A program made the translations under genes and the position numbers. A stretch of 64,000 nucleotides of DNA from Dialister hominis. Lineage in GTDB: Bacteria; Bacillota; Negativicutes; Veillonellales; Dialisteraceae. Location: contig NZ_AP019697.1 in assembly GCF_007164725.1 (NCBI RefSeq), positions 2,063,501-2,127,500 of the forward strand. The letters run 5' to 3'. Of the stretch, positions 37,640-46,176 are shown one piece after another (position 1 is the stretch's first letter; every line of letters starts with the position of its first letter). The notes below the pieces were generated by a model. The model saw only the letters and a list, made by a program, of their open reading frames with translations, did no database searches and was not told where the DNA came from.

Positions 37640-37698
37640 CCCGTCATCTCCCAGACCCGCTGTGATATAATTAAATAGACATCGTGATTGACCGGGAG

Positions 37699-37727
37699 AG
37701 CCCCTTTGCTGCCAAGCAGAGGGGTTT
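37699..37727 (+). terminator. Terminator of the uracil permease gene
   Basis: CCCCTTTGCT / AGCAGAGGGG with one mismatch, followed by TTTTCT. Confidence 0.8.
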
Positions 37728-37734
37728 TCTCGTG

Positions 37735-38075
37735 GGAGAAATGGGCAAGCGAAGCGAGGTTTGCTTGTTTTCCATCAGCCAGAGGCTGGTTTAAGGGTGT
37801 TAACCTTGCTCCGAAGGAGAAGGTCCTGGCGGAGCCAGGGAATGAGATGCAGTTCCCGCGATTCCATCGCGGTTGTAAGGTGTTTTCGAGCGTAGCGAGG
37901 TTGTACTGTTTTAAACTCGCCTTCCCAGACGGGGAAGGCGTCCGCCCCAATTACTGATGCCGGACGGATAGGGTTGATTATTCATTGATCTTTATAAAAG
38001 GTTTCACGAGCGCAGCGAGGTTGTACGGTTTTCTCATTTTCCTCGAACCCCGCTCGGTCGTATTGTTTTCCCTTG
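37735..38075. repeat. Intergenic mosaic repeat, long copy
   Basis: Three copies of the CGAGCGNAGCGAGG core (near 37750, 37890 and 38005) separated by modules also seen at 59650-59720 and 60790-60910, including the inverted form of the block at 23778. No gene in this gap. Confidence 0.75.
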
Positions 38076-38102
38076 TCTCCCAATTTTCTCCCTCCCACAA
38101 AA

Positions 38103-38142
38103 AAGGAGCTGCAGAAATGATTCCACATTTCTGCAGCTCCTT
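38103..38142 (-). terminator. Terminator of the small acidic protein genes
   Basis: 17-bp perfect stem AAGGAGCTGCAGAAATG / CATTTCTGCAGCTCCTT with a 6-base loop and T-rich tail on the minus strand. Confidence 0.92.
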
Positions 38143-38165
38143 CTATATTGTTCTCCTAAATCCCC

Positions 38166-38438
38166 TCATCCATACAATACTTCTATTTCATGCTCAGCCT
38201 CAGAAATAGTTTGTCCGTCAAAAACCCGTGCTTTTTCAAAGGCAGAGACGCATTCGTCCCTGAATGCAGACGTCATGGTAAACAGCATCGAATCAGTATC
38301 AATATTACATAACTCCAATGTATACTGATCCCTTGTGAGATATCCGGAAATCATGTATCTCTCTCCCCTGAACATGAACTCCATCTCAGGATTATAGGCC
38401 AAATCATCCATAAATTCTGTAAAAGTCTTTCCGGTCAT
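38166..38438 (-). CDS. Small acidic hypothetical protein, paralogue of 38531-38812
   Basis: 90 residues. Begins MTGKTFTEFMDDLAYNPEME and ends with FDGQTISEAEHEIEVLYG. The neighbour has the same layout: an opening T-x-EFxxxL motif, a central Y-x-SGY/WYQGY strand, and a closing FDGKTILEVEQDIEWI. Both look like single-domain soluble proteins of alpha/beta type, with no known family. TAGGAG lies before the start. Tandem small paralogues of this kind are sometimes immunity-like, but there is no toxin beside them. Confidence 0.72.
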   Translation of the reverse strand: MTGKTFTEFMDDLAYNPEMEFMFRGERYMISGYLTRDQYTLELCNIDTDSMLFTMTSAFRDECVSAFEKARVFDGQTISEAEHEIEVLYG

Positions 38439-38530
38439 TTCTTGATTCTCCTATAATATCCAGCTTCCGCCACTCTATTCCTCTTCGCCATCACTTCTCC
38501 GGCTTTTTAGCCACATCCCACGGTTCTGCC

Positions 38531-38812
38531 TCAAGAATCGATCCACTCAATATCCTGTTCTACTTCCAAAATTGTCTTTCCATCAAACAGTGGAGCCTTC
38601 AGAAGATCCTGCACGCCTTCATCAATCGTCGCGCCGTCATGATTCCAGAGATCATTGTCATCTGGAGGATTGCATGCATACAGTTCCATATGGACCGTAT
38701 GATCATTTGGCATATACCCTTGATACCAGTATGTTATGCCCTTGTAGATAAATGCTGTGTCCTGGCAGGTATAAAGGTACTCCACGAAATCCTCGACCGT
38801 TCCGCCCTTCAT
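38531..38812 (-). CDS. Small acidic hypothetical protein, paralogue of 38166-38438
   Basis: 93 residues, MKGGTVEDFVEYLYTCQDTA onward. Shares the ending pattern APLFDGKTILEVEQDIEWI with ARVFDGQTISEAEHEIEVL of its downstream neighbour, 92 bases away on the same strand, so it arose by tandem duplication. AAAGGGGGG lies before the start. Function unknown. Confidence 0.72.
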   Translation of the reverse strand: MKGGTVEDFVEYLYTCQDTAFIYKGITYWYQGYMPNDHTVHMELYACNPPDDNDLWNHDGATIDEGVQDLLKAPLFDGKTILEVEQDIEWIDS

Positions 38813-38992
38813 ATATTTCCCCCCTTTAAAATACGTATTTTATATTTCCGCTCTAAAAATTCTCTTACCATTATTATATAACAGAACCGGCACCTATACA
38901 GGAAATAGGAAGGTGTTCCTCCCCCTCCCTTTCTCTATTTCGAAATTTCATGATACAATATAAGAAAGAAGTTCTGTAAGGGAGGCGGGAGC

Positions 38993-39367
38993 ATGCAGCA
39001 AGATACCGGAATCGATCCGGACAGCCTGAGAGTGCTGTCCATGTTATCCGAAAAACAGCGCGACTGCGCTTTGACACTTTATGCGAACCGGGAGAAAAAG
39101 AAGTCCCTCGCCTACGTCTTCTGGATCGTTGGCGCCGTCTACTACTTCTACCTCGACCGCCCCGCGCGGAATACCGTCCTCTGGATCCTCTGGTTCGTCA
39201 TCGTCGGCTTCGTCTGGTGGATCGTCGACCTCTTCCACATCGGCCGCATGGTCGAAGAACGGAACAAAGAAGTCATCGAAGAATGCATGCGTGAAGCCGT
39301 CCGCATCTACCCCGACCCCGTAAGCATGAGCCCGGAGAACGTCGTTACCATAGACAACGAAGTCTAA
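38993..39367 (+). CDS. TM2-domain membrane protein, paralogue 1
   Basis: 124 residues. Two transmembrane segments with the TM2 pattern: KKKSLAYVFWIVGAVYYFYL, a short turn, then LWFVIVGFVWWIVDLFHIGR. A short N-terminal helix (LSMLSEKQRDCALTLYANRE) and a charged C-terminal tail flank them. Both ends probably lie in the cytoplasm. First gene of a four-gene cassette with two more paralogues. TM2 proteins are widespread and mostly of unknown function. Confidence 0.82.
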   Translation: MQQDTGIDPDSLRVLSMLSEKQRDCALTLYANREKKKSLAYVFWIVGAVYYFYLDRPARNTVLWILWFVIVGFVWWIVDLFHIGRMVEERNKEVIEECMREAVRIYPDPVSMSPENVVTIDNEV

Positions 39368-39379
39368 AGGAGAATTACC

Positions 39380-39565
39380 ATGGACTTAACAGAAGAAATC
39401 GCAAAAATGAATTTCTATAAAACCTTCGAACCATACATCGACCCATCCGTCACCATGGAACAGCGGATGAAAGGCGACATCAGACTCAGAGAAGGCGCAC
39501 CCGAAGAAGCCAAACAGGCCCTCGCCAAATGGATCGCCATGAAAATGAAGAGCCGCCTCTTCTAA
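39380..39565 (+). CDS. Small soluble protein in the TM2 cassette
   Basis: 61 residues, MDLTEEIAKMNFYKTFEPYI onward, with a basic C-terminus (WIAMKMKSRLF). AAAGGAG lies before the start, 12 bases after the previous stop. No family recognised. Its position between TM2 paralogues suggests shared expression. Confidence 0.72.
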   Translation: MDLTEEIAKMNFYKTFEPYIDPSVTMEQRMKGDIRLREGAPEEAKQALAKWIAMKMKSRLF

Positions 39566-39575
39566 AGGAGAAACT

Positions 39576-39899
39576 ATGACGAGAGGAAACATCCTGACCG
39601 AAGAAGAAATAGCGCGCCTCGCCGCCCTCCCCGAGAAACAAAGGGACTACGCCGTGAAGATTTATGCTGCCCGCGAAAAGAAAAAATCCACAGCCTACAT
39701 CCTCTGGCTCTTCTTCGCCCTCTACTACTTCTACCTCGGCCATCCCGTGAAAAACATCATCTTCTGGCTCCTCTGGAGCTGCCTCATAGGAGAAATCTGG
39801 TGGCTCATCGACCTCTTCCGCATCTCCGACATGGTCGACGAGACCAACGAAGAAATCCTCGGAACATGCATCGAAGAAGCCAAAGCCCTCTATCCATAA
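39576..39899 (+). CDS. TM2-domain membrane protein, paralogue 2
   Basis: 107 residues with the same layout as paralogue 1: helix LAALPEKQRDYAVKIYAARE, first membrane span KKKSTAYILWLFFALYYFYL, second span LLWSCLIGEIWWLIDLFRIS. AAAGGAG lies before the start, 10 bases after the previous gene. Closest to paralogue 3, from which it differs mainly in the N-terminal helix. Confidence 0.82.
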   Translation: MTRGNILTEEEIARLAALPEKQRDYAVKIYAAREKKKSTAYILWLFFALYYFYLGHPVKNIIFWLLWSCLIGEIWWLIDLFRISDMVDETNEEILGTCIEEAKALYP

Positions 39900-39923
39900 C
39901 CCAAAGCAAAGAAAGGACCCGTC

Positions 39924-40298
39924 ATGAGCAAAGAAACCATCAGCGAACAGGGCATAGCCCTCCTGAACGTCCTCACGCCCCGGCAGAAAGAATACGCCCT
40001 TACCCTCTACTCAGGAAGAGAAAAGAAGAAATCCACAGCCTACATCCTCTGGATCGTCTTCGCCGTCTATTACTTCTATCTCGGCCATCCTGTGAAGAAC
40101 ATCATCTTCTGGCTGCTATGGACCTGCTTTATCGGAGAAATCTGGTGGATCATCGACCTCTTCCGCATCTCCGGCATGGTAGACAGGAAGAATGAAGAAA
40201 TCCTCCTCCAGTGCATCGCAGAAGCCCGGCAGCTCTATCCGGGAGTTACAGGAACCATGAAAGTTCAAATCATCAAACCCGACCAAACGCAAGAATAA
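39924..40298 (+). CDS. TM2-domain membrane protein, paralogue 3
   Basis: 124 residues: LNVLTPRQKEYALTLYSGRE, then KKKSTAYILWIVFAVYYFYL and WTCFIGEIWWIIDLFRISGM. The membrane core is nearly identical to paralogue 2, so this was a recent duplication or is under gene conversion. The C-terminal tail after ARQLYPG is longer. AGAAAGGA precedes the ATG. Confidence 0.82.
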   Translation: MSKETISEQGIALLNVLTPRQKEYALTLYSGREKKKSTAYILWIVFAVYYFYLGHPVKNIIFWLLWTCFIGEIWWIIDLFRISGMVDRKNEEILLQCIAEARQLYPGVTGTMKVQIIKPDQTQE

Positions 40299-40319
40299 AC
40301 AAACGGAGGGAAGAATTGC

Positions 40320-40445
40320 CTTTGACCTTGCCCTGGAAGGAAAGGTGTAAACGGATACAGCGTTTCCCAGGCTGCAAGCCGGCTGTATGGTTTTTCATGT
40401 TTTACTTTTCCCTCGAGCGTAGCTCGGTCGTACGGTTTTAATTTA
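40320..40445. repeat. Intergenic mosaic repeat
   Basis: Contains TTGACCTTGCCCTGGAAGG and CCTCGAGCGTAGCTCGGTCG modules shared with 52490-52530, 56020 and 61030. Confidence 0.6.
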
Positions 40446-40457
40446 ATTTCCCCCACC

Positions 40458-40501
40458 AAAAAGGACTGTCGAAATCCTCAATCATTTCGACAGTCCTTTT
40501 T
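40458..40501 (-). terminator. Terminator of deoC
   Basis: 18-bp perfect stem AAAAAGGACTGTCGAAAT / complement with an 8-base loop; it can also end the TM2 cassette transcript from the other side. Confidence 0.9.
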
Positions 40502-40563
40502 CTGTTTTTTGTTTTGTTATTTCGGTTTTTCTCTTTCTATTTTTCTTTTTTTCTTTCCCTTTC

Positions 40564-41220
40564 CTACATTCCTTTTTCCTTCAAGTACGCCTTCACCGCG
40601 CCGCTGGCGCCGATCCGGTCGCATCCGGCAGCAAGGAAGTCTTCCATTTCCTTCTTCGTATGGATTCCGCCTGCCGCTTTGATCTTCACATTCTTTCCAA
40701 TGTGCTTTTTGAAAAGCGCAATATCCGAGAGATCCGCGCCTTTTGTCGAGAACCCGGTCGATGTCTTGATATAATCCGCCCCGCCCTTTGTGACGCATTC
40801 GCACGCAAGGATCTTCTCCTCTTCCGTCAAAAGGCAGGTCTCGATGATGACCTTCAGCACATAATCCCCGATCGCCTCTTTGACCGCCGCGATTTCGTCC
40901 GTGACGTACTCCGCATTCCCGTCTTTCAGCGCGCCGATGTGGAGGACGATGTCGATCTCATCCGCCCCGTCAAGGACCGCCTGCCTGGACTCGAAAACCT
41001 TCGCCGCCTTCGACATATTTCCCAGCGGGAACCCTGCGACAGCGCAGATCCGGAGTCCCGGATGACGTTCCCGAATTTCCTTTACAAACGATGACGGCAC
41101 ACAGACAGACGCCGTATGATACATCTCCGCTTCCTCACAGAGCTTCTCGATTTCCCCCTTCGTCGCCGTGGCCGCAAGGAGTGTATGGTCTACATGAGGC
41201 AGTATTTCTTCAAATGTCAT
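40564..41220 (-). CDS. deoC: Deoxyribose-phosphate aldolase
   Basis: 218 residues, the usual length. Cleaves 2-deoxyribose-5-phosphate to glyceraldehyde-3-phosphate and acetaldehyde in deoxynucleoside catabolism. The catalytic residues are seen in DEIDIVLHIGALK (Asp), VLKVIIETCLLT (Schiff-base Lys), YIKTSTGF and VKIKAAGGI (activating Lys). It stands alone, without the other deo genes. Confidence 0.95.
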   Translation of the reverse strand: MTFEEILPHVDHTLLAATATKGEIEKLCEEAEMYHTASVCVPSSFVKEIRERHPGLRICAVAGFPLGNMSKAAKVFESRQAVLDGADEIDIVLHIGALKDGNAEYVTDEIAAVKEAIGDYVLKVIIETCLLTEEEKILACECVTKGGADYIKTSTGFSTKGADLSDIALFKKHIGKNVKIKAAGGIHTKKEMEDFLAAGCDRIGASGAVKAYLKEKGM

Positions 41221-41379
41221 GATGGCTCCTTATAATATGAAAATAGCATTTGTATGCTGATGAATTCTTTCTTATAGTATACATGAAATGAAATTTCTCT
41301 GCTCATGCATAAAAGCAGTCCTTTCCGTGCTATACTGTATAATGCTTCTAGTAAACTCAGAAACAGAAAGGTCTTTAAA

Positions 41380-42456
41380 ATGATTTCTTTTCTAAAGAAA
41401 CACAGAAAATATATAGCGGCAGCGGCGGCTTTGATGATATTGTCGCTGCCTGCGCTTTACTCTTCCGTCATGCCGACTGTCACTTCCTACCTCTCGCCGG
41501 CAGGGGACGCAGCTGTCCCGCGTGAGAAACCGTCCGCACTGAGGCCGGGTGACACGATTGGTATCGTTGCGCCCGGGACGCACGGCGGAATGACGGATTA
41601 TAACCAGGCCATCCATTTCCTGGAAGAAATGGGATACAAAGTGAAACTGGCCCCCTCGGTTACTGCCGATTACGGCTATCTCGCGGGGAGCGACGAAGAG
41701 CGAGCTGCAGATATCAATAACTTCTTCAAAGACGACTCCGTGAAAGCCATCGTCTGCCTCCGGGGCGGCTATGGCTCGGCCCGTCTTCTCTCGCTTCTCG
41801 ATTATTCCATGATTGAAAAACATCCAAAGCTTTTCGTGGGTTTTTCCGACGTGACAGCGCTCCATGCAGCCCTCGGCGAAAAAAGCCATCTCGTCACCAT
41901 CCACGGCCCCATGCTCAGCAATTTCAAAGGAGAAAACTTTACACCCTTCACGCTCTACAATTTTGAAAACGGGCTGACGGGAAGTTTGCCCACCGGGGAA
42001 ATCCGCATGCCGCAGGGTACATCGCTCAAGACTGTCGCGCCCGGGAAAGCTAGCGGTCGCTTGATCGGAGGAAATCTGACCGTTGTCGTCTCTCTTTGCG
42101 GAACTCCTTATGAACTGGATGGCAAGGGCGACATTCTTGTTCTCGAAGATACAGGCGAAGACCCGTACCGCATCGACCGCCTGATGCAGCAGCTCTGGCA
42201 AAACGGCCTTCTCAAGAGAGTTTCTGCTATCGCATTCGGCGACTTCTACAGCCCAAGTCCCAAAAACGGGGAGTTTTCGACAGATCAAGTTCTCGACTAC
42301 TATGCAAAACTGTCCGGCAAGCCTGTGATCCGCGGCCTCCCTATCGGGCATGGTGCAAACAATCTCTTCCTTCCGCTAGGCGTCAAAGCAACGATAGATA
42401 CAAAAGAGGACGGCAGTGCGACACTGTCTATCGATGAGAATTATTTGAAACAATGA
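41380..42456 (+). CDS. S66-family LD-carboxypeptidase (LdcA/MccF-like)
   Basis: About 358 residues. A single hydrophobic segment near the N-terminus (KYIAAAAALMILSLPALYSS) anchors or exports it. The S66 triad is complete: Ser in CLRGGYGSARLL, Glu in LVLEDTGEDPYRIDRL, His in RGLPIGHGANNLFLPLG. LdcA enzymes trim the terminal D-Ala from recycled murein tetrapeptides; MccF relatives cleave microcin C. The membrane anchor is unusual for the cytoplasmic LdcA and suggests a periplasmic role. The start at 41380 has AGAAAGG upstream. Confidence 0.88.
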   Translation: MISFLKKHRKYIAAAAALMILSLPALYSSVMPTVTSYLSPAGDAAVPREKPSALRPGDTIGIVAPGTHGGMTDYNQAIHFLEEMGYKVKLAPSVTADYGYLAGSDEERAADINNFFKDDSVKAIVCLRGGYGSARLLSLLDYSMIEKHPKLFVGFSDVTALHAALGEKSHLVTIHGPMLSNFKGENFTPFTLYNFENGLTGSLPTGEIRMPQGTSLKTVAPGKASGRLIGGNLTVVVSLCGTPYELDGKGDILVLEDTGEDPYRIDRLMQQLWQNGLLKRVSAIAFGDFYSPSPKNGEFSTDQVLDYYAKLSGKPVIRGLPIGHGANNLFLPLGVKATIDTKEDGSATLSIDENYLKQ

Positions 42457-42468
42457 AAGTGAGAAATT

Positions 42469-42804
42469 ATGAAACTGAAATTCCCCCTTCGTTACTACAG
42501 CTTCACGACAGTTCCCAAGGAATTTACGCCGAAATCCAGCCTTCCTGACGGCGGATCCATAGAACTCGGCGAAATCCTTGCTGACATTTCATCAGCGCCG
42601 GCAGAGGTTTCAGCACTGACACCATATCTTTTCGTTCTCTTTGAGACGGAAAACGGCGCGGCTTCCTGGCAGTATTTAGATCTCGCGGGCGAAACAAAAA
42701 GAATACATTTCACAAACGAAGAAAGTTACGTCACATGCGAAAAAGTGACATTCGAAAATGGAGCCTACATGTACAGGCTGGACGAAGTCTACCTGAAACG
42801 ATAA
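42469..42804 (+). CDS. Hypothetical protein, 111 residues
   Basis: Begins MKLKFPLRYYSFTTVPKEFT, ends with LDEVYLKR. Beta-rich, soluble, no signal peptide and no family recognised. It starts 12 bases after the S66 peptidase stop, so it is probably co-transcribed with it; a terminator follows. Confidence 0.72.
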   Translation: MKLKFPLRYYSFTTVPKEFTPKSSLPDGGSIELGEILADISSAPAEVSALTPYLFVLFETENGAASWQYLDLAGETKRIHFTNEESYVTCEKVTFENGAYMYRLDEVYLKR

Positions 42805-42817
42805 AGAAAATGAATAT

Positions 42818-42853
42818 AAAAACTGCGGAGATCATATATTTCTGCAGTTTTTT
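42818..42853 (+). terminator. Terminator of the S66 operon
   Basis: AAAAACTGCGGA / TCTGCAGTTTTTT with one G-U pair and an 11-base loop. Confidence 0.85.
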
Positions 42854-42919
42854 ATTTACATGACTACATTTGTCATTCTATTTTTTATAATAAAGATAGT
42901 GATAAGCAAAAATTTCCTA

Positions 42920-43055
42920 TTTTTCACGAGCGCAGCGAGGTTTAAGGGTGTTGACCTTCCCAGACGGGGAAGGCGAGTATTAGCGGCGCTCTGGGAAGGC
43001 AAGTGTTGGCGATGCTCTGGAAAGTCAGGACTCAGTACATCGCAGTTTCATTTCC
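42920..43055. repeat. Intergenic mosaic repeat
   Basis: Contains CACGAGCGCAGCGAGGTTTA and CTTCCCAGACGGGGAAGGCG, both shared with other copies. The rest of the 330-base gap is terminators only. Confidence 0.65.
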
Positions 43056-43060
43056 ACACA

Positions 43061-43094
43061 AAAAAGACGTGTCCATTTGCGGTACGTCTTTTTT
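43061..43094 (-). terminator. Terminator of the metallophosphoesterase gene
   Basis: AAAAAGACGTG / TACGTCTTTTT-type stem, T-rich on both sides, 45 bases after the stop. Confidence 0.8.
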
Positions 43095-43138
43095 TGTTTT
43101 CTTGTGTTCCCTGTCGTTCTGTTTTCCCCGGTTTTCCT

Positions 43139-44116
43139 TTACCTATCTATCTGCACGGTTCTCGTCAAATTATCGAGTACCTCGTGTTTGTCCATGTCGT
43201 AGGTTTTGATGACGATTTTGTCTTTGTAGAGGTAGAGGGAGTTGGTCCAGATGGTCTTGCCGTCCCAGGTGGGGTTGTAGACATCGAGGATCTTTCCGTG
43301 GTAGTAGTTGATGTCGTTATCAAATGTGGGCTGGGTCGGCGGGGTGTGAGTGTGGCCGGAGACCCAGAGTTTGATCTGCGGGTTCAGAATGAGGATCTGG
43401 TCGATCTTGGCGGATGGCTGGGCGAAGCTTCTCGGGCTTCCCACTTTGTCGTTATAAGGGATCAGTGTCCCGGTCAGCGGGGCGTGGAAGAAGATGATGG
43501 TTGGTTTCTTCTTGTTGGCGTCGAGTGTCTTCTTGAACCATTCGAGTTCGCCCTTGGACATTTCTGTCGGAAGGTTTCCTGTCACGTCATCGGTCGAGAG
43601 GAAGATGAGGAGGTAGCCCATCATTTCCTTCGTGCTGTGCAGGGGGCCGAAGACCTTCTGGTAATTCTCGAGGTGCTGTTTCTTCACGCTTTCGCTGGCG
43701 GAGATGACGTCGCCTTTTTTTGTAAAGACATCCCGATAGAAGATTTCATGGTTGCCTGCGGTGAATACCTTCGGCTTGTTCAGGTTGTCGGTGAAGGCTT
43801 TGACGGTGTTCATCTCGTCCATGGTGCCGGTAAGGGCGACCATATCGCCCGGGAATGCGACGAGGTCTACGTCGTCCCAGCCGTTGATTTCCTGAAGGCA
43901 CTTCTGCTTGTTGTCGATTTTATACTGGCGGAGTTCCGGATCGTCCGTGCCTGTCTTTGTCGGGTAGTGGAGGTCGGAGATGACGACGATTCTCTCATAG
44001 TCTCGTCCGTCCGGTGCACTGCTTGCGACTTTGCCGCTCGTGGCAGAGCCAGAGCAGCCGGAAATGGTCATGGCAAGGGCTGCGGCCGCCAGAAAGAGTC
44101 CTATTTTCTTATTCAA
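43139..44116 (-). CDS. Calcineurin-type metallophosphoesterase lipoprotein
   Basis: About 325 residues. Lipoprotein signal NKKIGLFLAAAALAMTISGC. All blocks of the calcineurin-like fold are present: VVISDLHYP (D-x-H), AFPGDMVAL (GD), TAGNHEIF (GNHE), IIFFHAPLTG (H) and WVSGHTHTPP (GHTH). It would be a periplasmic or surface-anchored phosphoesterase with two metals. The start at 44116 is a TTG with AAGAAGGGGTG at ideal spacing; an ATG 18 bases upstream (44134) is the alternative but has no ribosome binding site. Substrate unknown. Confidence 0.88.
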   Translation of the reverse strand: MNKKIGLFLAAAALAMTISGCSGSATSGKVASSAPDGRDYERIVVISDLHYPTKTGTDDPELRQYKIDNKQKCLQEINGWDDVDLVAFPGDMVALTGTMDEMNTVKAFTDNLNKPKVFTAGNHEIFYRDVFTKKGDVISASESVKKQHLENYQKVFGPLHSTKEMMGYLLIFLSTDDVTGNLPTEMSKGELEWFKKTLDANKKKPTIIFFHAPLTGTLIPYNDKVGSPRSFAQPSAKIDQILILNPQIKLWVSGHTHTPPTQPTFDNDINYYHGKILDVYNPTWDGKTIWTNSLYLYKDKIVIKTYDMDKHEVLDNLTRTVQIDR

Positions 44117-44305
44117 TTTCACCCCTTCTTTCATAATTTTCTACGTCCTATATTTACCTCCATTATACAATTTAAGCTATGATTTAAGAAGACAGGCGCA
44201 TGCCCGCCCCTCTGTTTTATGATTTTATGCCCTGCCCGAAGTGCCTCAAAATTTTTTATGGTGCGGCTTAATCTGTAAGAAATCGGAAAAATTTTAAAAA
44301 ATCAC

Positions 44306-44333
44306 TTGCGCGTTTCCGGATTTCCTGTATAAT
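44306..44333 (+). promoter_or_regulatory. Promoter of the T-box leader
   Basis: TTGCGC, 16 bases, TATAAT. Transcription would begin near 44340. Confidence 0.6.
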
Positions 44334-44339
44334 ACAGAC

Positions 44340-44640
44340 AACATATTTCCAAAGAAAAAGGTATTGACGGAAAAAAGTAGGACTACGGAGCCTCTCAGAG
44401 AGCCGGTGGATGGTGAAAACCGGCAGGTGAAGCAGTGTGAAGTTCTTTCCCGAACCGCAGAGCTGAAATTTCAGTAGGTTTTGCCGGAAGCCCCCGTTAG
44501 CTGGTGTTCAAGTTGATCCGTATGTGCAGGGTGGTCCCTCGAAATTTTCGAGCCTTGGTACCGCTCTTTTTTTATTTATACGGGTAAGCAGGGTGGTACC
44601 GCGATCTCATCGTCCCTATTAGGGGCGATATTTTTTTTGG
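44340..44640 (+). ncRNA. T-box leader with two terminator modules
   Basis: The hallmark AGGGTGGTACCGCG lies at 44590-44603, followed by a terminator (CGTCCCT-ATT-AGGGGCG and T8). Stem I region shows AGAGAGCCGG and GGTGAAAACCGGC. The specifier is probably CCG (Pro) in GAACCGCAGAG, by analogy with the GAA-NNN pattern; GTT in GAAGTTC is less likely. A second, degenerate module (AGGGTGGTCCCTCG at 44528, hairpin, then GGTACCGCTC and T7) precedes the canonical one. The leader would let transcription proceed when the cognate tRNA is uncharged, raising symporter expression. Confidence 0.85.
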
Positions 44641-44665
44641 AAATTTTAATTCAAGGAGGCCCGCT

Positions 44666-46102
44666 ATGGAAAACTCACTCATTCAAATCCTCATCATCTG
44701 CGCCTACATTGGCGTGCTCTTCCTGATCAGTGCGTACGTGAAGTACCGTTCTTCCGGTTCGGTCGAAAACTACGTGCTCGCGGGAAGAAAGCTGACGACT
44801 CCGCTCGTCATGGTTTCCGTGGTCGGCCTGGCTGTCGGCGGCGCGTCTACAATCGGCGTGGCTGAGCAGGCGTACACGAAGGGCCTCTCGGCCGGCTGGT
44901 ACACCGCTGCCTGGGGCATCGGCGCCATTGTCATGGGCCTCACGGTCGCTAAAAGGTACCGCCGTATGAACATCACGACCGTGCCGGAACTCTTGGAAAG
45001 ATACTATGGAAGAAACAGCATGATCGCAGGGATTGCCTGCCAGATCCTCGTCCAACTCGTCATCATGAGCCTCCAGTTCGTCGCTGGCGGCGCCATCCTC
45101 TCGGCTCTCCTTCCTGATTTCTTCACGCCTCTTACCGGCATGCTGATAAGCGCCGTCGTCTTCATCGGCATCACCCTGATCGGCGGCATGTGGTCCGCCA
45201 GCCAGTCGAACCTCCTGAACGTCACCCTCCAGTACATCGGCATCACCGTCGCTTCCTGGATCATCGTCCAGCTGGCCGGCGGCATGACGAACGTCGCCCT
45301 TCACATGCCCTCCATCCACTCCCTCGACTTCATCAGCGGCGTGGGCGGAATGACCATCACCACCTGGATCGTCGTCCTCATTACCGTGAACCTCTCCCTC
45401 CAGGCCATCATCCAGATTTCCCTCGGTGCCAAAGACGTCCGCACCGCACAGAAAGGCTTCATCATCGGCGGCCTCATTATGCTCCCCGTCGGCTTCCTCT
45501 CCGCGCTCCTGGGCGTCATCGCCGCTGAAATGTACCCGGATATCAACGCAGCCACCGCCCTTCCGCGCCTCATCATGACGCTCAATCCATGGATCGCAGG
45601 CATCACCCTCGCCTCCCTCTGGGCCGCCGACGTCAGCACCGCATGCAACCTGCTCCTCTCCGCCGCCACCCTCTACTCCCACGACATCCATAAACGCTTC
45701 GTCGATCCATCCATGACGGAAAGGAAATACATGAAAATCACCCGCCTCTCCGTCCTCGCCCTGGGTCTTCTGACCCTCGGCTTCGCCCTCACCATCAGCG
45801 GCATCATCTCCACCCTCATGGCCGGCCTCTCCCTCATGACCGCCTTCGCCGTCATCGTCCTCATGACCATGTACGCCCCGCGGCTTTGCTCCAGAAGCGC
45901 CGCCCTCTACACCCTCCTCGCCTCCATCGCCGTCCTCGCCCTCTGGATGCTCGTCCCCGCCGTCCGCATCCTCCCCCACGTCATCTACGCCGAATGGATT
46001 GTCTGCGCCCTCACCTTCGGAGGAGTCAGCCTCATAGAAAGAAAACCCATCCGCGACTACGAAACACCAGTAGAAATACCGGCCGCTGCGGAAGAAGCAT
46101 AA
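44666..46102 (+). CDS. SSS-family sodium/solute symporter, T-box controlled
   Basis: 478 residues with about 13 transmembrane segments. SSS signatures: SGSVENYVLAGRKLTTPLVM, ASTIGVAEQAYTKGLSAGWY, and LASLWAADVSTACNLLLSAA near the sodium-binding helix. The leader specifier suggests an amino acid substrate, most likely proline as in PutP, but pantothenate and other substrates occur in this family. AAGGAGG lies before the start. A shared terminator follows. Confidence 0.88.
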   Translation: MENSLIQILIICAYIGVLFLISAYVKYRSSGSVENYVLAGRKLTTPLVMVSVVGLAVGGASTIGVAEQAYTKGLSAGWYTAAWGIGAIVMGLTVAKRYRRMNITTVPELLERYYGRNSMIAGIACQILVQLVIMSLQFVAGGAILSALLPDFFTPLTGMLISAVVFIGITLIGGMWSASQSNLLNVTLQYIGITVASWIIVQLAGGMTNVALHMPSIHSLDFISGVGGMTITTWIVVLITVNLSLQAIIQISLGAKDVRTAQKGFIIGGLIMLPVGFLSALLGVIAAEMYPDINAATALPRLIMTLNPWIAGITLASLWAADVSTACNLLLSAATLYSHDIHKRFVDPSMTERKYMKITRLSVLALGLLTLGFALTISGIISTLMAGLSLMTAFAVIVLMTMYAPRLCSRSAALYTLLASIAVLALWMLVPAVRILPHVIYAEWIVCALTFGGVSLIERKPIRDYETPVEIPAAAEEA

Positions 46103-46110
46103 AGAAATCC

Positions 46111-46155
46111 AAAAGGACCGTGCCAAGTATAATCACAAGGCATGGTCCTTTTTTC
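46111..46155. terminator. Bidirectional terminator between symporter and autotransporter
   Basis: AAAAGGACC and GGTCCTTTT with inner TGCC/GGCA pairing; U tracts on both strands. Confidence 0.85.
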
Positions 46156-46176
46156 GTAATATATGCACACGCTTAC

